Of a stretch of 64,000 nucleotides of DNA, positions 9,486 to 18,540 are shown one piece after another. Position 1 is the first letter of the stretch; each line of letters begins with the position of its first letter. Location of the stretch: positions 8,385,562 through 8,449,561 of the forward strand of contig NC_134367.1 in NCBI RefSeq assembly GCF_035582795.1, in the 5' to 3' direction. The notes below the pieces were generated by a model. That model saw nothing but the letters and a program-made list of their open reading frames with translations. It was not told the DNA's origin and ran no database searches. The translations under genes were made by a program, and so were the position numbers. Source of the stretch: Mycteria americana (Eukaryota > Chordata > Aves > Ciconiiformes > Ciconiidae).

Positions 9486-12400
9486 GTTTGTGTATGTTAA
9501 GCAGATTTATGCACCTGAAAACGACACCAATTTTTCAAGCCCCTATCCAAAGTCTTGACAAATCTGAAGAGCTAAAAGAGATTGGACCTGGTGAGCATTT
9601 GGATGGGAGAGTTCATAGGGCTGAAAGAAGAGAAGTCTGAACGAAGTCTGTTGATTCAGCAGATAAATGCTTTTATTTGGGTCACTGCAATGCTGGGGTG
9701 GCATGGAAAGGCAGCTGCCTTTCAAGAAAAGATATAAAACCAAAGCTCTGGTCTTTCTAGATACTTAGACCATTCTCTGGGCATTTGAGATGAACATGAA
9801 ATGTTCGACTAGCTCAATTCCAGTGTGAGAAAATCACATTCAAATTGTTAAGTCTGAGCTGCTTTAATTTGAGCTGAAAGCCATGCTCTGCAACTGGAGA
9901 CCATAATACCTTCCCAGCATGGACTGGCCTGGACAAAGGGACTCGCAACAGCTTGAATTTCCACACAGACTTTTAAGAATAAAACATACTTAGGAAACAT
10001 GAAGTGTTGCCAGAGGATAGAAGATCCTCAAATTACTGGAACATTTGCACAGTGCAAAATCAGGATTAAATAAATAGGAATTTAGGTTGGAGGCATGTGA
10101 TGAATATTGCAGGTCATTATACTCACTGATGTGTGGCTTTTCCTTCCTTGCCCTCTCTTTTCTTTTGTTTTAGAGGAGAGGGAAGTACCCTCCCCCCAAA
10201 GGAGCAAGTGATATTTTAGGCTTAGAAGCAGCTGGGAGCGTGGCTGGGCTCGGACCTGGCTGCAAGGGCCGGTGGAAGACTGGCGATGCAGTGATGGCTC
10301 TGCTCTCCGGAGGTGGCCAGGCAGAATACGTTACTGTACCTGAAGGCTACCTGATGCCAATTCCCAATGATATGACATTTATTCAGGCTGCAGCCATTCC
10401 CGAAGCCTGGTTAACAGCCTTTCAGCTGCTGCATTTTGTAGGTGAGAGGTGTATTTGCAAATCTATCCCACCAAAACAGCTCATCTTCCTTTCTGTTATG
10501 AAATCTTCTCTTTGTTGCCTCCATCTGAACACTGTTTGCCTTCGTAGAACCTTTTTTCTGTCGCTCCATTCACGTGGGTCAGAATCCGGTATGCCAGCCC
10601 CAACTCCTAAAATCGTGACCACATCTCCCCAGTCACAACTTACTGTGCTGATTGTGTATTTCTATCCTACAAGGAAGGATATGGAAAGATGGTCAGTTTT
10701 TCTTTTCATCTATATTTCTCAACCTGAATGGCAATTTCCATTAAGCCTAAACCCTGAAATAACTTAGATGTTCTCCAAACAACTGAAAAGGCATCCTAAT
10801 TCTAAAGATTTGACTTCACTGCAAGCGTGACCATATAATGAACTTTCTTACTAATTGCCCATGGACCTACAGTAGACAACATCTTCTTGTACCTTGTTTC
10901 ACAGAGACATTAATTGTAGGTAAAATCCCCTCTGAGCTGATTTAAAACAGACATAAATTCACACTTCATTTTGAAAATGTGCTACAGAGGCACTAACAAT
11001 AGCACTTGACAGGATTTTCCTCAGTTGACAAATACCCTTCTTCCACCCTCTTCAGCAGTAGCATCTAAACACTCCACTAAAGAACAGGAGTTACAAACAA
11101 GTAACTTTCCTTGCTACCCGAAACGCAGACTTGCTTCGAGCACTGTTGCTTCCTGCGGGTCTGTAGTCAATTAGGACCACGTCTCCAGGATTACTCGGTG
11201 CTTCACTTCCAGTAGCAATCAGTGGAACACAAACGAATGCATTAGGGCAACTGGTAGATGGTAAAATGATAGGTAGAACTGGTCCTTAACCATTACCCAG
11301 CGCTTCTGGTACTTCTCCATTGTTGAGTGCCTGATTTCTCAGTATTAACATCCTCTGAGCATGTTTTCTGTTGGTGGCAGTGGACAGTTGCGATATAAAA
11401 AGGCTGACTGCACTCACCTAAGCAGCTTGATCAAAGATGCCCAGAACTGTACAGGGCCCAGCTAAAGTCATTCCACTGAAGTTGGTAAAATGGAGTCCTG
11501 CTGTACACTGCAAGCTATGTTAGTTCTGGATTTGTTTCTTTTATGAAGGATATGAAGATGTAAACAAAGCCCACTCAAGGGTATCTCTTTCAGCTTCCTC
11601 TTCAGTATCTTCCACCTTGATCATGTTTTAATCCAAAGGTGATGCCAAAAGGGTAACCATTTCCCTTACGTCCTCCTTCAGGTAAAATACAGAAGGGCGA
11701 GAGAGTGTTGATTCATGCTGGAGCTAGCGGAGTTGGTATGGCAGCCATTCAGCTGGTAAGGCTGGCAAAAGCTATTCCCATCGTGACAGTGGGAACTCAA
11801 GAGAAACTGAAAGCAACAGCAAATGCCGGAGCAGCTGCAGGGTTCAACTACAAGAATGAAGATTTTAGTGAAAAGGTCTTGGCATTCACCCAAGGTAAGA
11901 ACCTCTACGTGAAAGACACTGTTACAGTTGAGGAGGAGTGTGTACCTCCTAAGGTATATGCACGTACACTCAATTTCAACTGTCACCTTAGTTGGTGAAG
12001 GAGCAGACAGCAATAACCCCGTTAGCACAACCTAACATCCTGTTCAGCCCAAGGATCTATCTTCCTTAGTTTAATGGTGCTGTTTTCTGCATGGACTCTC
12101 TTTGGCTTTGTGTTCATTTGGGGCATAAATATTGTGCCTGTGGTATTCTTGCCTCCACAAGGAACTGTGGGACCAAATCCTTGCACTTGTCTTTGTAAGT
12201 GTTTGAATATGGGAACAAAACTTAGTTCTCTGTTAGAAAAATTTAGCTTTGCTAAGCATTTGGGATAGTTTACGATAGAGTCTGTCTCTGGATATCTATA
12301 ATGATTCTTTTTTTGTGCCCGATTCTAGAATTCCATACAAATCATTGTGCCAATTCCTAATTTCAGTAGAAAGATTTAAATAAGAATTGCAGGATTGATC

Positions 12401-13655
12401 CTATAAAGAACAAGGTTTTAGTTTTGCCTGAAATTATCTTACCTTTAATGCAGCTCAGCTACATTGCTGAAATCTTTTCTGTTTCTGCTTGAGGTTCTGG
12501 AGTAGATATTATTTTAGATTGTGTTGGTGGCTCATACTGGGAGAAGAATCTCAACTGTCTGAGTACTGATGGCCGGTGGATTATTTATGGACTACTGAGT
12601 GGAGGTGAAGTACATGGAGATCTGCTTGCAAGGCTGCTTTCCAAAAGAGCAAGCATCCACACAAGTTTATTACGATCACGAGACAAGGAGGCAAGTAATG
12701 GCTATCCATGGTGTATACAGTTTGATCTAAAAATCGATTATAGTTTTGAGAGCTTTCTTTTGATAGCAGTGTTAAAGCGGAATCTAACGCATTATTACCA
12801 AAAAGCACCACCTCGAACTGTTACGACATACTTTGGAAAACATTGCAAAATTAAGTTATAATTTCCCTTTTCTATTTTTATCAAACGTCTCCCTTTTACA
12901 ACTACTGAATCAGAGGAATGATACCCAGGATTCCTTAATGTACTTCACGAGTACCATAATCTAAAGATTTGACCTAAGACAAGTGATCAGGCAACTTGAT
13001 CAAGTTGGGGGGGTGGGGAGCGGTGAGGGAAAAACCTCTATTAGATCATTTATCAAAGCAGACACCGCTGCCATTTGGATGCCCAGAAATTACCAAGGAA
13101 AAATCACTTTATGTGGACAAGTCTCAGATATTATAGTAAAAGACAGCAGCACAGAGGCCTAGGATACATTCTGCCCATGGTCTAACACATAATATTCTCA
13201 ATAATTTTATCAGTTTGAGTTTAAATGGTTCTGCACTGAGCTTATACCACTTGTTTGGAGGACTTAATTCAATTAAAATGTAATTAATCTAAAAGTTTTC
13301 TTCTTGTTTGTAATTTATACCTGTCAGATGTTTACATGTCCGTCTCACTATAAGAATGTCAGAGTCTCCCTGAGAACTGTGCACATTTTGTACAGTGTGC
13401 TTAGAGAAACCTCTGTGAATGAAATGATTGGAAATAATCTTCAGAATGCTTTCATTTTTTCTGCAGTATAAGGAACACCTGGTGAAAGCCTTCACAGAAA
13501 ACGTGCTGCTGTATTTTTCTGGAGGAACCTCCCCTCATCTCCAACCACTTGTTGACAGTGTTTACCCTCTGCATGACATTGCAGAGGCACACAGGCTCAT
13601 GGAAGAAAACAAGAACATTGGCAAAATTGTCATCGAAATGCCCGCTTCATCTTAA
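9348..13655 (+). CDS. TP53I3: Quinone oxidoreductase PIG3 (p53-inducible protein 3), five coding exons
   Basis: Exons 9348-9485, 10174-10441, 11682-11894, 12494-12690 and 13467-13655 splice into 334 codons plus TAA; human TP53I3 has 332. The product is a zinc-free medium-chain dehydrogenase/reductase of the zeta-crystallin/NADPH quinone reductase group. It reduces ortho-quinones with NADPH and, in mammals, generates reactive oxygen downstream of p53. The N-terminal GroES-like part includes [21 protein letters not shown] and [16 protein letters not shown]. The Rossmann NADPH-binding loop AGASGVG is at residues 148-154, with the Ser at 151 as in human. The C-terminus ends [13 protein letters not shown], the family signature. 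The CDS is intact. Exon 4 is bordered by two unusual splice sites. SF3B6 starts about 0.8 kb after the stop on the same strand. Confidence 0.96.
10174..10441 (+). CDS. TP53I3: TP53I3 coding exon 2 (residues 47-136)
   Basis: The acceptor is TTTTGTTTTAG and the donor GTGAGA starts at 10442; the exon ends in phase 1. It encodes the loop [20 protein letters not shown] and the catalytic-domain stretch [13 protein letters not shown], then [18 protein letters not shown]. The open frame continuing past 10441 is read-through into the intron. Confidence 0.95.
11682..11894 (+). CDS. TP53I3: TP53I3 coding exon 3 (residues 136-207)
   Basis: The acceptor is CCTCCTTCAG and the donor is GTAAGA. The exon carries the nucleotide-binding segment [20 protein letters not shown] and then [19 protein letters not shown]. 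The glycine-rich AGASGVG turn contacts the NADPH phosphates in this family. It begins by completing Gly136 and ends with the first base of Gly207. Confidence 0.95.
12494..12690 (+). CDS. TP53I3: TP53I3 coding exon 4, with GAG acceptor and GC donor
   Basis: The 197-nt exon begins after CTGCTTGAG, an unusual GAG acceptor, and ends AAGGAG before GCAAGT at 12691, which is a GC donor with otherwise perfect consensus. It encodes [19 protein letters not shown], then [13 protein letters not shown] and LLRSRDKE. Each junction is fixed by the match to the human protein on both sides (FTQ-GSGV and SRDKE-YKEHLV). The length is not a multiple of three, so skipping would change the frame. Confidence 0.93.
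13467..13655 (+). CDS. TP53I3: TP53I3 coding exon 5, C-terminus
   Basis: The acceptor is TTTTTTCTGCAG, and the frame runs from [17 protein letters not shown] to [20 protein letters not shown] and stops at TAA 13653-13655. It adds 62 residues, completing the C-terminal part of the GroES-like domain. Confidence 0.95.
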   Translation, partial: YKEHLVKAFTENVLLYFSGGTSPHLQPLVDSVYPLHDIAEAHRLMEENKNIGKIVIEMPASS

Positions 13656-13808
13656 AGAAAGGCCTACCGCTGTAGTTGTTTCAGGGACAGAATGTTACAG
13701 GTGTTTGACAAGCAGAGGCTCTGCCATTTCTTCTTCCAAATCTGGAATGATTTATTGTGGGAGGAAGCCAAAAAGGAGGGTTAAAGCAAAGCCTCACAGG
13801 ACGCGTTT

Positions 13809-13814
13809 AATAAA
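13809..13814 (+). terminator. TP53I3: TP53I3 poly(A) signal AATAAA
   Basis: A canonical AATAAA lies 154 bp after the stop codon, followed by a GT-rich stretch. It implies a 3' UTR of roughly 170-180 nt and cleavage at about 13830, immediately before the GC-rich SF3B6 promoter. Confidence 0.75.
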
Positions 13815-13989
13815 AAGGTTCACGTTGCAGCTCTAGCATCATGTCCTGAACGTGTAAACAAAATGTCGGCGAGCACTCCTCGATGTAGGAGCAACCCGCC
13901 AGGCACCGGCTGCCAGTCTCGACTCCGAGTTCCTTTACTGTCTGCTTTCCAGAGCTTTCTCACCCTGCGTTCACCACCGACCGCGGGCC

Positions 13990-14640
13990 AGGCCTCTTCA
14001 CCCCACGGCGACCTCCACACGGCACAGAGCGGCGGCCGCCTTCCCCGCGCACCGCGTGTTCCTGAGGCGCTGGGGCGGCGGCTGCGGGGCTGCCGGGCCC
14101 GGCAGACGCCGCCGAGCACCCTCCCCGCCGGGGGCACGGGAGGGGCAGCCCCGGGGCCGCGGGGGACGCAGCGGCTGACCCGGAGCGGGGGCACTGCCCG
14201 CGGCTGAGGCGGCCGGGCTGCGCCGGGGGGCGGGGCCGGGGGCGGGGCGACAGGGAGGGCGGGTAGTCACGCAGGTCACGTGCCTCCCCCCGCCCGTTCG
14301 CGGAGGGACATAGAGACTGGCGGGCCGTCGTGTCCGGCGCGGTGCAGGCTGGGATAGCATCCGGGTTCCCCGCTGAGGCGAGCGGCGCGCTGCCGAGGAG
14401 GCCCGTTCCTTGCCGGTGTTTCTCTCCCAGGCCGCAGCCCCCTCCCTCCGACCGGCGCCATGGCGATGCAAGCGGCCAAGCGAGCCAACGTGAGTGCTTT
14501 CCCCTGCCCCCTCACCGGCGCGCCTCGGCGCTCCGGGGCGGTGAGGAGGGGTCCCCCCGCCCCGGGCTGAGAGCAGGCGTCACCGCCCGGCCTGGGCTCC
14601 TTCCTCGTCCCCGGCCAAGGGAGCCCGTCCCCCTCCAGAC
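13990..14640 (+). promoter_or_regulatory. SF3B6: CpG-island promoter of SF3B6
   Basis: GC content and CpG density rise abruptly from about 13990 and fall after about 14640, the only strong CpG island in the window. It contains two GC boxes reading GGGGCGGGGC (14227-14236 and 14239-14248) and a CACGTG E-box at 14277-14282. There is no TATA box nearby, consistent with a housekeeping promoter with dispersed starts upstream of the ATG at 14460. The long open frames on both strands here result from high GC content. Confidence 0.82.
14460..14489 (+). CDS. SF3B6: SF3B6 coding exon 1 ([10 protein letters not shown])
   Basis: The ATG sits in the context CGCCATGG, a strong Kozak match, and is followed by ten codons and the donor GTGAGT at 14490. 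A second ATG lies at codon 3; the first is chosen because it has the Kozak context and matches the conserved N-terminus. Confidence 0.96.
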
Positions 14641-17063
14641 GGGCCTCTTGTTTGACAGAAACACGTCAAGTGTGTAGCTGTGGAGGGTTAAAAAAGGACC
14701 AGTGAAGCACACGGACTCTCTCAGTGATGTTAGCCCCAAGATTTAGTATGTAGGCTGCTGTTGGTAAGGTTTGAAGTGAGTGCTCTGGGTCTAACACACT
14801 GTATGTTGTTTCTGCATCAGATTCGGCTGCCTCCAGAAGTCAATCGGATCCTGTATATTAGGAACCTGCCATATAAAATCACAGCGGAGGAAATGTATGA
14901 TATTTTTGGGAAGTACGGGCCTATTCGACAAATCAGAGTGTAAGTATTTTAGCTTTCTTTGAAAAGTTAAGGATTTTATGTGCTTTAGTATATGCACGTT
15001 ATGGTTTAACTTGTTTTGTATATTTTTTTATCATTACTATTTTCCCTTCCTTTTCTGTTCTATTAAATTGTCTTTATCTCAAAAAAAAAAATTGCTGGTT
15101 TTGGTTGGAATAGAGTTAACTTTCTTCATAGTAGCTAGTATGGGGCTATGTTTTGGGTTTGCTGATGCTGTGTGGAAGGTGTAGCTCGTGAGATCCTCCT
15201 CATACAGGGAAGGGCAACAAAAGAGACTGGGGAAGTAGTTAAAGGAACAAGGGACCAGCATAAACTTACTGCTTGGCTAAATAGGTGGGCTTCTTCGCTA
15301 ATAAGCATAAAGGAGAACTAATATTTAAGGTTTCTGAAGACGTAGGTAGGAACAGTGTTACAGTGGGACATAAAGAATTAAGACATATCAGGGGAGCTTT
15401 GCATCAATGCGATGCGCTGGCATATGCATCCGGCAGGGAACTGCAGGCAGCCTCCCCTCTGGGCACAGAGAGCCGCTGCTTTGCGTTCTTTTCCACAGAA
15501 ATCCGAACATGGTCACAAGACAAGGCATAATGTGGAACCCCCTTTGTAATGACTTTTGTGCTCTGTGCAGTTTTGATCTCCTTCTCCTCATTTTTGTACG
15601 CATCTTGGTGTGTATACACATGATGTCATTTGTCCTCGGGAGTTCTCTTCTAAGCAAGCACCTTGGAGTGAGTTCTTCTCATTATTAAGTTTGCTATAAC
15701 TATCTTTTAGCTGAGATCTTTTGGATCTGTCAACTCTCTCCTCTCTCCAGGCTAGTTAGCATCATGTGCCCAGACGTGTCTCCTGTCCCTCCGGCAAAGG
15801 AAATGGACTTGATGGTCTGATAGGTGATCGTTGTGCGACTGGAGTGCTCTTGCAGCAGCGGGGCTGTTTTGACTCTCTTAAATTGATTTCGTGATGTGCC
15901 AAGAGCCGTATTCCATCCTAGGGAGACATCTGATCCAGACAGCCATTAACTGACAGCCTGGTCTTGTAATATTAAATAAAACAAGCTAATTGCTGTAATA
16001 AAACCTCACAGTATTTCCAGAAATATGACAGCCCCCGACAGAAACAGCTTCTGATAGTTGTTGTGGAGAGGTGAATTCCCTTTGGAGCATAATGCAGCCC
16101 ATGCTCCATCACATTTTCCTGTCGTCTCTTACTCTGAACTGTGAGTGGAGATTGGTGTGGAAAGCAGGGGTGTACTTCAATATCTAGAAAAAAAACCCCA
16201 ATAAATTGTTTTTTAGTGAAGTTGCGTTAGTTAATCTAATCTCAGTCACCGCTAAAGACTAATAGAACTATTTCCTATTTATTTTGTTTAACATTAAAAC
16301 TGATCTCACTTGCAGTGGAAACACTCCTGAAACTAGAGGAACAGCCTATGTGGTCTATGAAGACATCTTTGATGCCAAAAATGCTTGTGATCACCTGTCG
16401 GGATTCAACGTGTGCAACAGATACCTTGTCGTTTTGTACTATAATGCAAACAGGGTATGTACACTTGGGGAGTTTTTAAGCTACCTGTCAACACAGCTAG
16501 CACAAAAAACAATTCAGTTTGAAAAGACAGTTGCTTGGATATTTTGAAGAAAAAAATCCAAACTGGTGGAGGGAATGGATTGGATAAACTGTCAGGATTT
16601 CATCTGTACTTAGTGATTTGCGTGCAAAAAATGTACCTTTGGACCAACGGTGTCAAAACCCATGCTTCTGGTGAGTGTGCGTTGGAGAAGAGGTAGCAGG
16701 GACCTTAGAACCGAACAGTGGTGACAGGATGTGAGGTCTTGTTTGCAGGTAAAAAGTCTCTAGGTCTTGATGTTCTGCCTGTTACTGATGGTGTCCAGGG
16801 TACTGTGGCATTCCCCGAGGTTGAGAATTAAGCAACGCTCTTTGTGTGTGATGTTGATGTAGTTTGTAGTGGTGTTAGTTGCGGTTACAGGGAGATAACA
16901 TGTCACGAGATGAGTTTTTTGGTTTTTTGGTTTTTTTTTCTTCTTCTCACATCGTTTATTTTCCTAATTACAGGCATTCCAGAAGATGGACACAAAGAAG
17001 AAAGAGGAACAGCTTAAGCTTCTCAAGGAAAAATACGGAATTAATACAGACCCACCAAAATAA
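14460..17063 (+). CDS. SF3B6: Splicing factor 3B subunit 6 (p14, SF3b14a), four coding exons
   Basis: Exons 14460-14489, 14821-14939, 16316-16454 and 16974-17063 give 125 codons plus TAA, and the protein matches human SF3B6 throughout as far as I remember it. It is the RNA-recognition-motif subunit of the SF3b complex of U2 snRNP, acts in the nucleus, binds SF3B1 and lies next to the branch-point adenosine. RNP2 is ILYIRNL (residues 20-26), including Tyr22, the residue reported to contact the branch adenosine. RNP1 is the RGTAYVVYE segment near residues 57-65. The lysine-rich C-terminal helix [15 protein letters not shown] follows. Extreme conservation and the CpG-island start fit a housekeeping gene. 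Confidence 0.98.
14821..14939 (+). CDS. SF3B6: SF3B6 coding exon 2 (RNP2)
   Basis: The acceptor is TTTCTGCATCAG and the donor GTAAGT begins at 14940. It encodes [19 protein letters not shown] and [18 protein letters not shown], ending in phase 2 within Val50. This is the first half of the RRM. Confidence 0.97.
15092..15175 (-). mobile_element. LTR end fragment of an avian ERV, in SF3B6 intron 1
   Basis: The stretch from TTGCTGGTTTTGGTTGGAAT through CTTCATAGTAGCTAGTATGG to GCTATGTTTTGGGTTT is recognisable as the reversed 3' end of a common avian ERV LTR. It begins next to an A-run at 15081-15090. Beyond about 15175 the match fades, so the right boundary (possibly as far as 15530) is unresolved. 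No internal viral genes are present. Confidence 0.5.
16316..16454 (+). CDS. SF3B6: SF3B6 coding exon 3 (RNP1)
   Basis: The acceptor is TCACTTGCAG; the first base completes Val50. It encodes [19 protein letters not shown], then [20 protein letters not shown] and YYNANR. The donor GTATGT starts at 16455. RNP1 and the last strands of the RRM lie here. Confidence 0.97.
16974..17063 (+). CDS. SF3B6: SF3B6 coding exon 4, C-terminal helix
   Basis: The acceptor is CCTAATTACAG. The frame reads [20 protein letters not shown] then YGINTDPPK and stops at TAA 17061-17063. The basic helix after the RRM is part of the SF3B1-binding arrangement in the known p14 structures. Confidence 0.97.
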
Positions 17064-17079
17064 ACTGATCTTTTTGGAC

Positions 17080-17137
17080 AACTGTTTGCAAGCCTTGCTG
17101 TTGAGTTCAACTGTTTGCAAGCCCTGCCATTGAGTTC
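17080..17137 (+). repeat. 29-bp tandem duplication in SF3B6 3' UTR
   Basis: Two adjacent copies of a unit starting AACTGTTTGCAAGCC and ending in a TTGAGTTC block are found with a period of 29 bp and a few substitutions. They begin 17 bp after the SF3B6 stop codon. Confidence 0.85.
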
Positions 17138-17226
17138 TTGAACTAAACATAGGAATTCTCAATGAAGTATAACTTTTTTTTTAATTTGATAAGATGTAAT
17201 TTGACTCTTTAGATCTTCACATTAGA

Positions 17227-17232
17227 ATTAAA
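17227..17232 (+). terminator. SF3B6: Candidate proximal SF3B6 poly(A) signal ATTAAA
   Basis: The common variant ATTAAA occurs 164 bp after the stop, with another ATTAAA near 17264. A short 3' UTR is typical for this gene. A canonical AATAAA at 18518-18523 could serve a longer isoform. Confidence 0.45.
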
Positions 17233-17264
17233 TCAGTGTAAAACATCGGAGGATCTGCTTTAAG

Positions 17265-18540
17265 ATTAAATCCCCCTAAGTGGACATGGCTTCTCCGTGT
17301 TGTAAGGGTGACCTGGTAAATGCTGCATAACCACAGTCCTGTTTCTAACAGGACCTTCCAAGATGGGACCAAGCATGCGGAGTGTTTCACACCTCCTGTT
17401 CTGCCCAGTCTCCAGGGCAGACTTTAAGCGTGGCAGCCAGTTAATACCAGGAGCTCCAGGGGCTCTGCATGGAGGTAAATGTCACTTGCTGCTTTCTGAA
17501 AATGGAGTATTGCAACTAGTTTCCCTGCCACAGGGATTTTTGTGCTTTTTTAAAAAAGAAGTAAGTATGGTTTGATAGTTCATCACACCTGTATATATTG
17601 TACACAGTTTATTGCGCCTTTCTCCCCCTGGGAATGGTTGAAGGCGCCTAACTCCATTACATGATCGTTAGACTACTTCTTACCAGAGACAAAGCAAGCC
17701 CAAATCCATGTTTGTAACAAAGTTTCTTTTACACACTATAGGAAATGAGTGGCCTTTTAAAATGATCCACCTGCTTAGGTGACTTGAGTCAAAATATCTT
17801 GTTCCCAGTGATCAAGATGAAAGAGAGAAGCTGCAGTAAAATAACCGTGCTCTGATAGTGCGTTGCTGCGGCGCTGACTTAATGGTATACGAGACCTTTA
17901 TTACGTGTACCAGGTTTGTACTGAGGTCAGTAGGAGCGACAGGAATACGCTTCACACCTTTTCATGTTTAGTAGAGAACACCTGACCAAAACAAAGCAGT
18001 AGATGATGGTGGTAACTTTAGATACCTGTAGTATGATTGGTTTCCATTTGGCGTGTTTGGACTGTAATATATTTCATCTACGTAAGTTTTAGATGTAGTA
18101 TCTGGTGGAGGAAAAAGAAAGCATTTACATTTTGTGGCTCTCTTTTTCAGCGCTCATGTGTGATACAGTGTGATACAGAGTATACACAACCAGTGTATTT
18201 TGGAAGTGGAAAAGAATAACTTCTACCTGTGTTCTGAACCAGCTGGAAGTCCTGTGAACATTGGTAGCTGCCCTGCCTCGAGAGAGGATTTATTTGCTTG
18301 GATGTGATGTTTAACTCCCTGAGCATACAACTTCCAGCCAGTGCAGAACAGGGGCAGATGCAAACATACTTTGCCTGAGGATTTGTAATTTAAGTTAAAA
18401 TTTTTTTCAGTGCGTTATACTCTCATAAAGGAATGTTTCCGTTTTCTTATCCTTAGATTTTCGTTGAAATCTGTCACTTAAAAAACCCATGCTGTTCTTG
18501 TGTCCATTTAGTTAAAGAATAAATGTGTGTCTACATAGTT
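17265..18540 (+). other. SF3B6 3' flank, possible long 3' UTR
   Basis: No coding exon is apparent. The stretch ends with a canonical AATAAA (18518-18523) followed by a TG-rich segment, so it could be a long alternative 3' UTR of SF3B6; the sequence alone cannot decide. Confidence 0.35.

Noticed and set aside
10240-10767. A 175-codon frame as a single TP53I3 exon
   Set aside because: Only the part up to 10441 matches the protein; a good GTGAGA donor follows and the rest is intron read-through.
13820-14739. Several Pro/Arg-rich frames of 75-157 codons on both strands
   Set aside because: They are a by-product of the CpG island; GC-rich DNA has few stops. The SF3B6 start exon and promoter explain the region.
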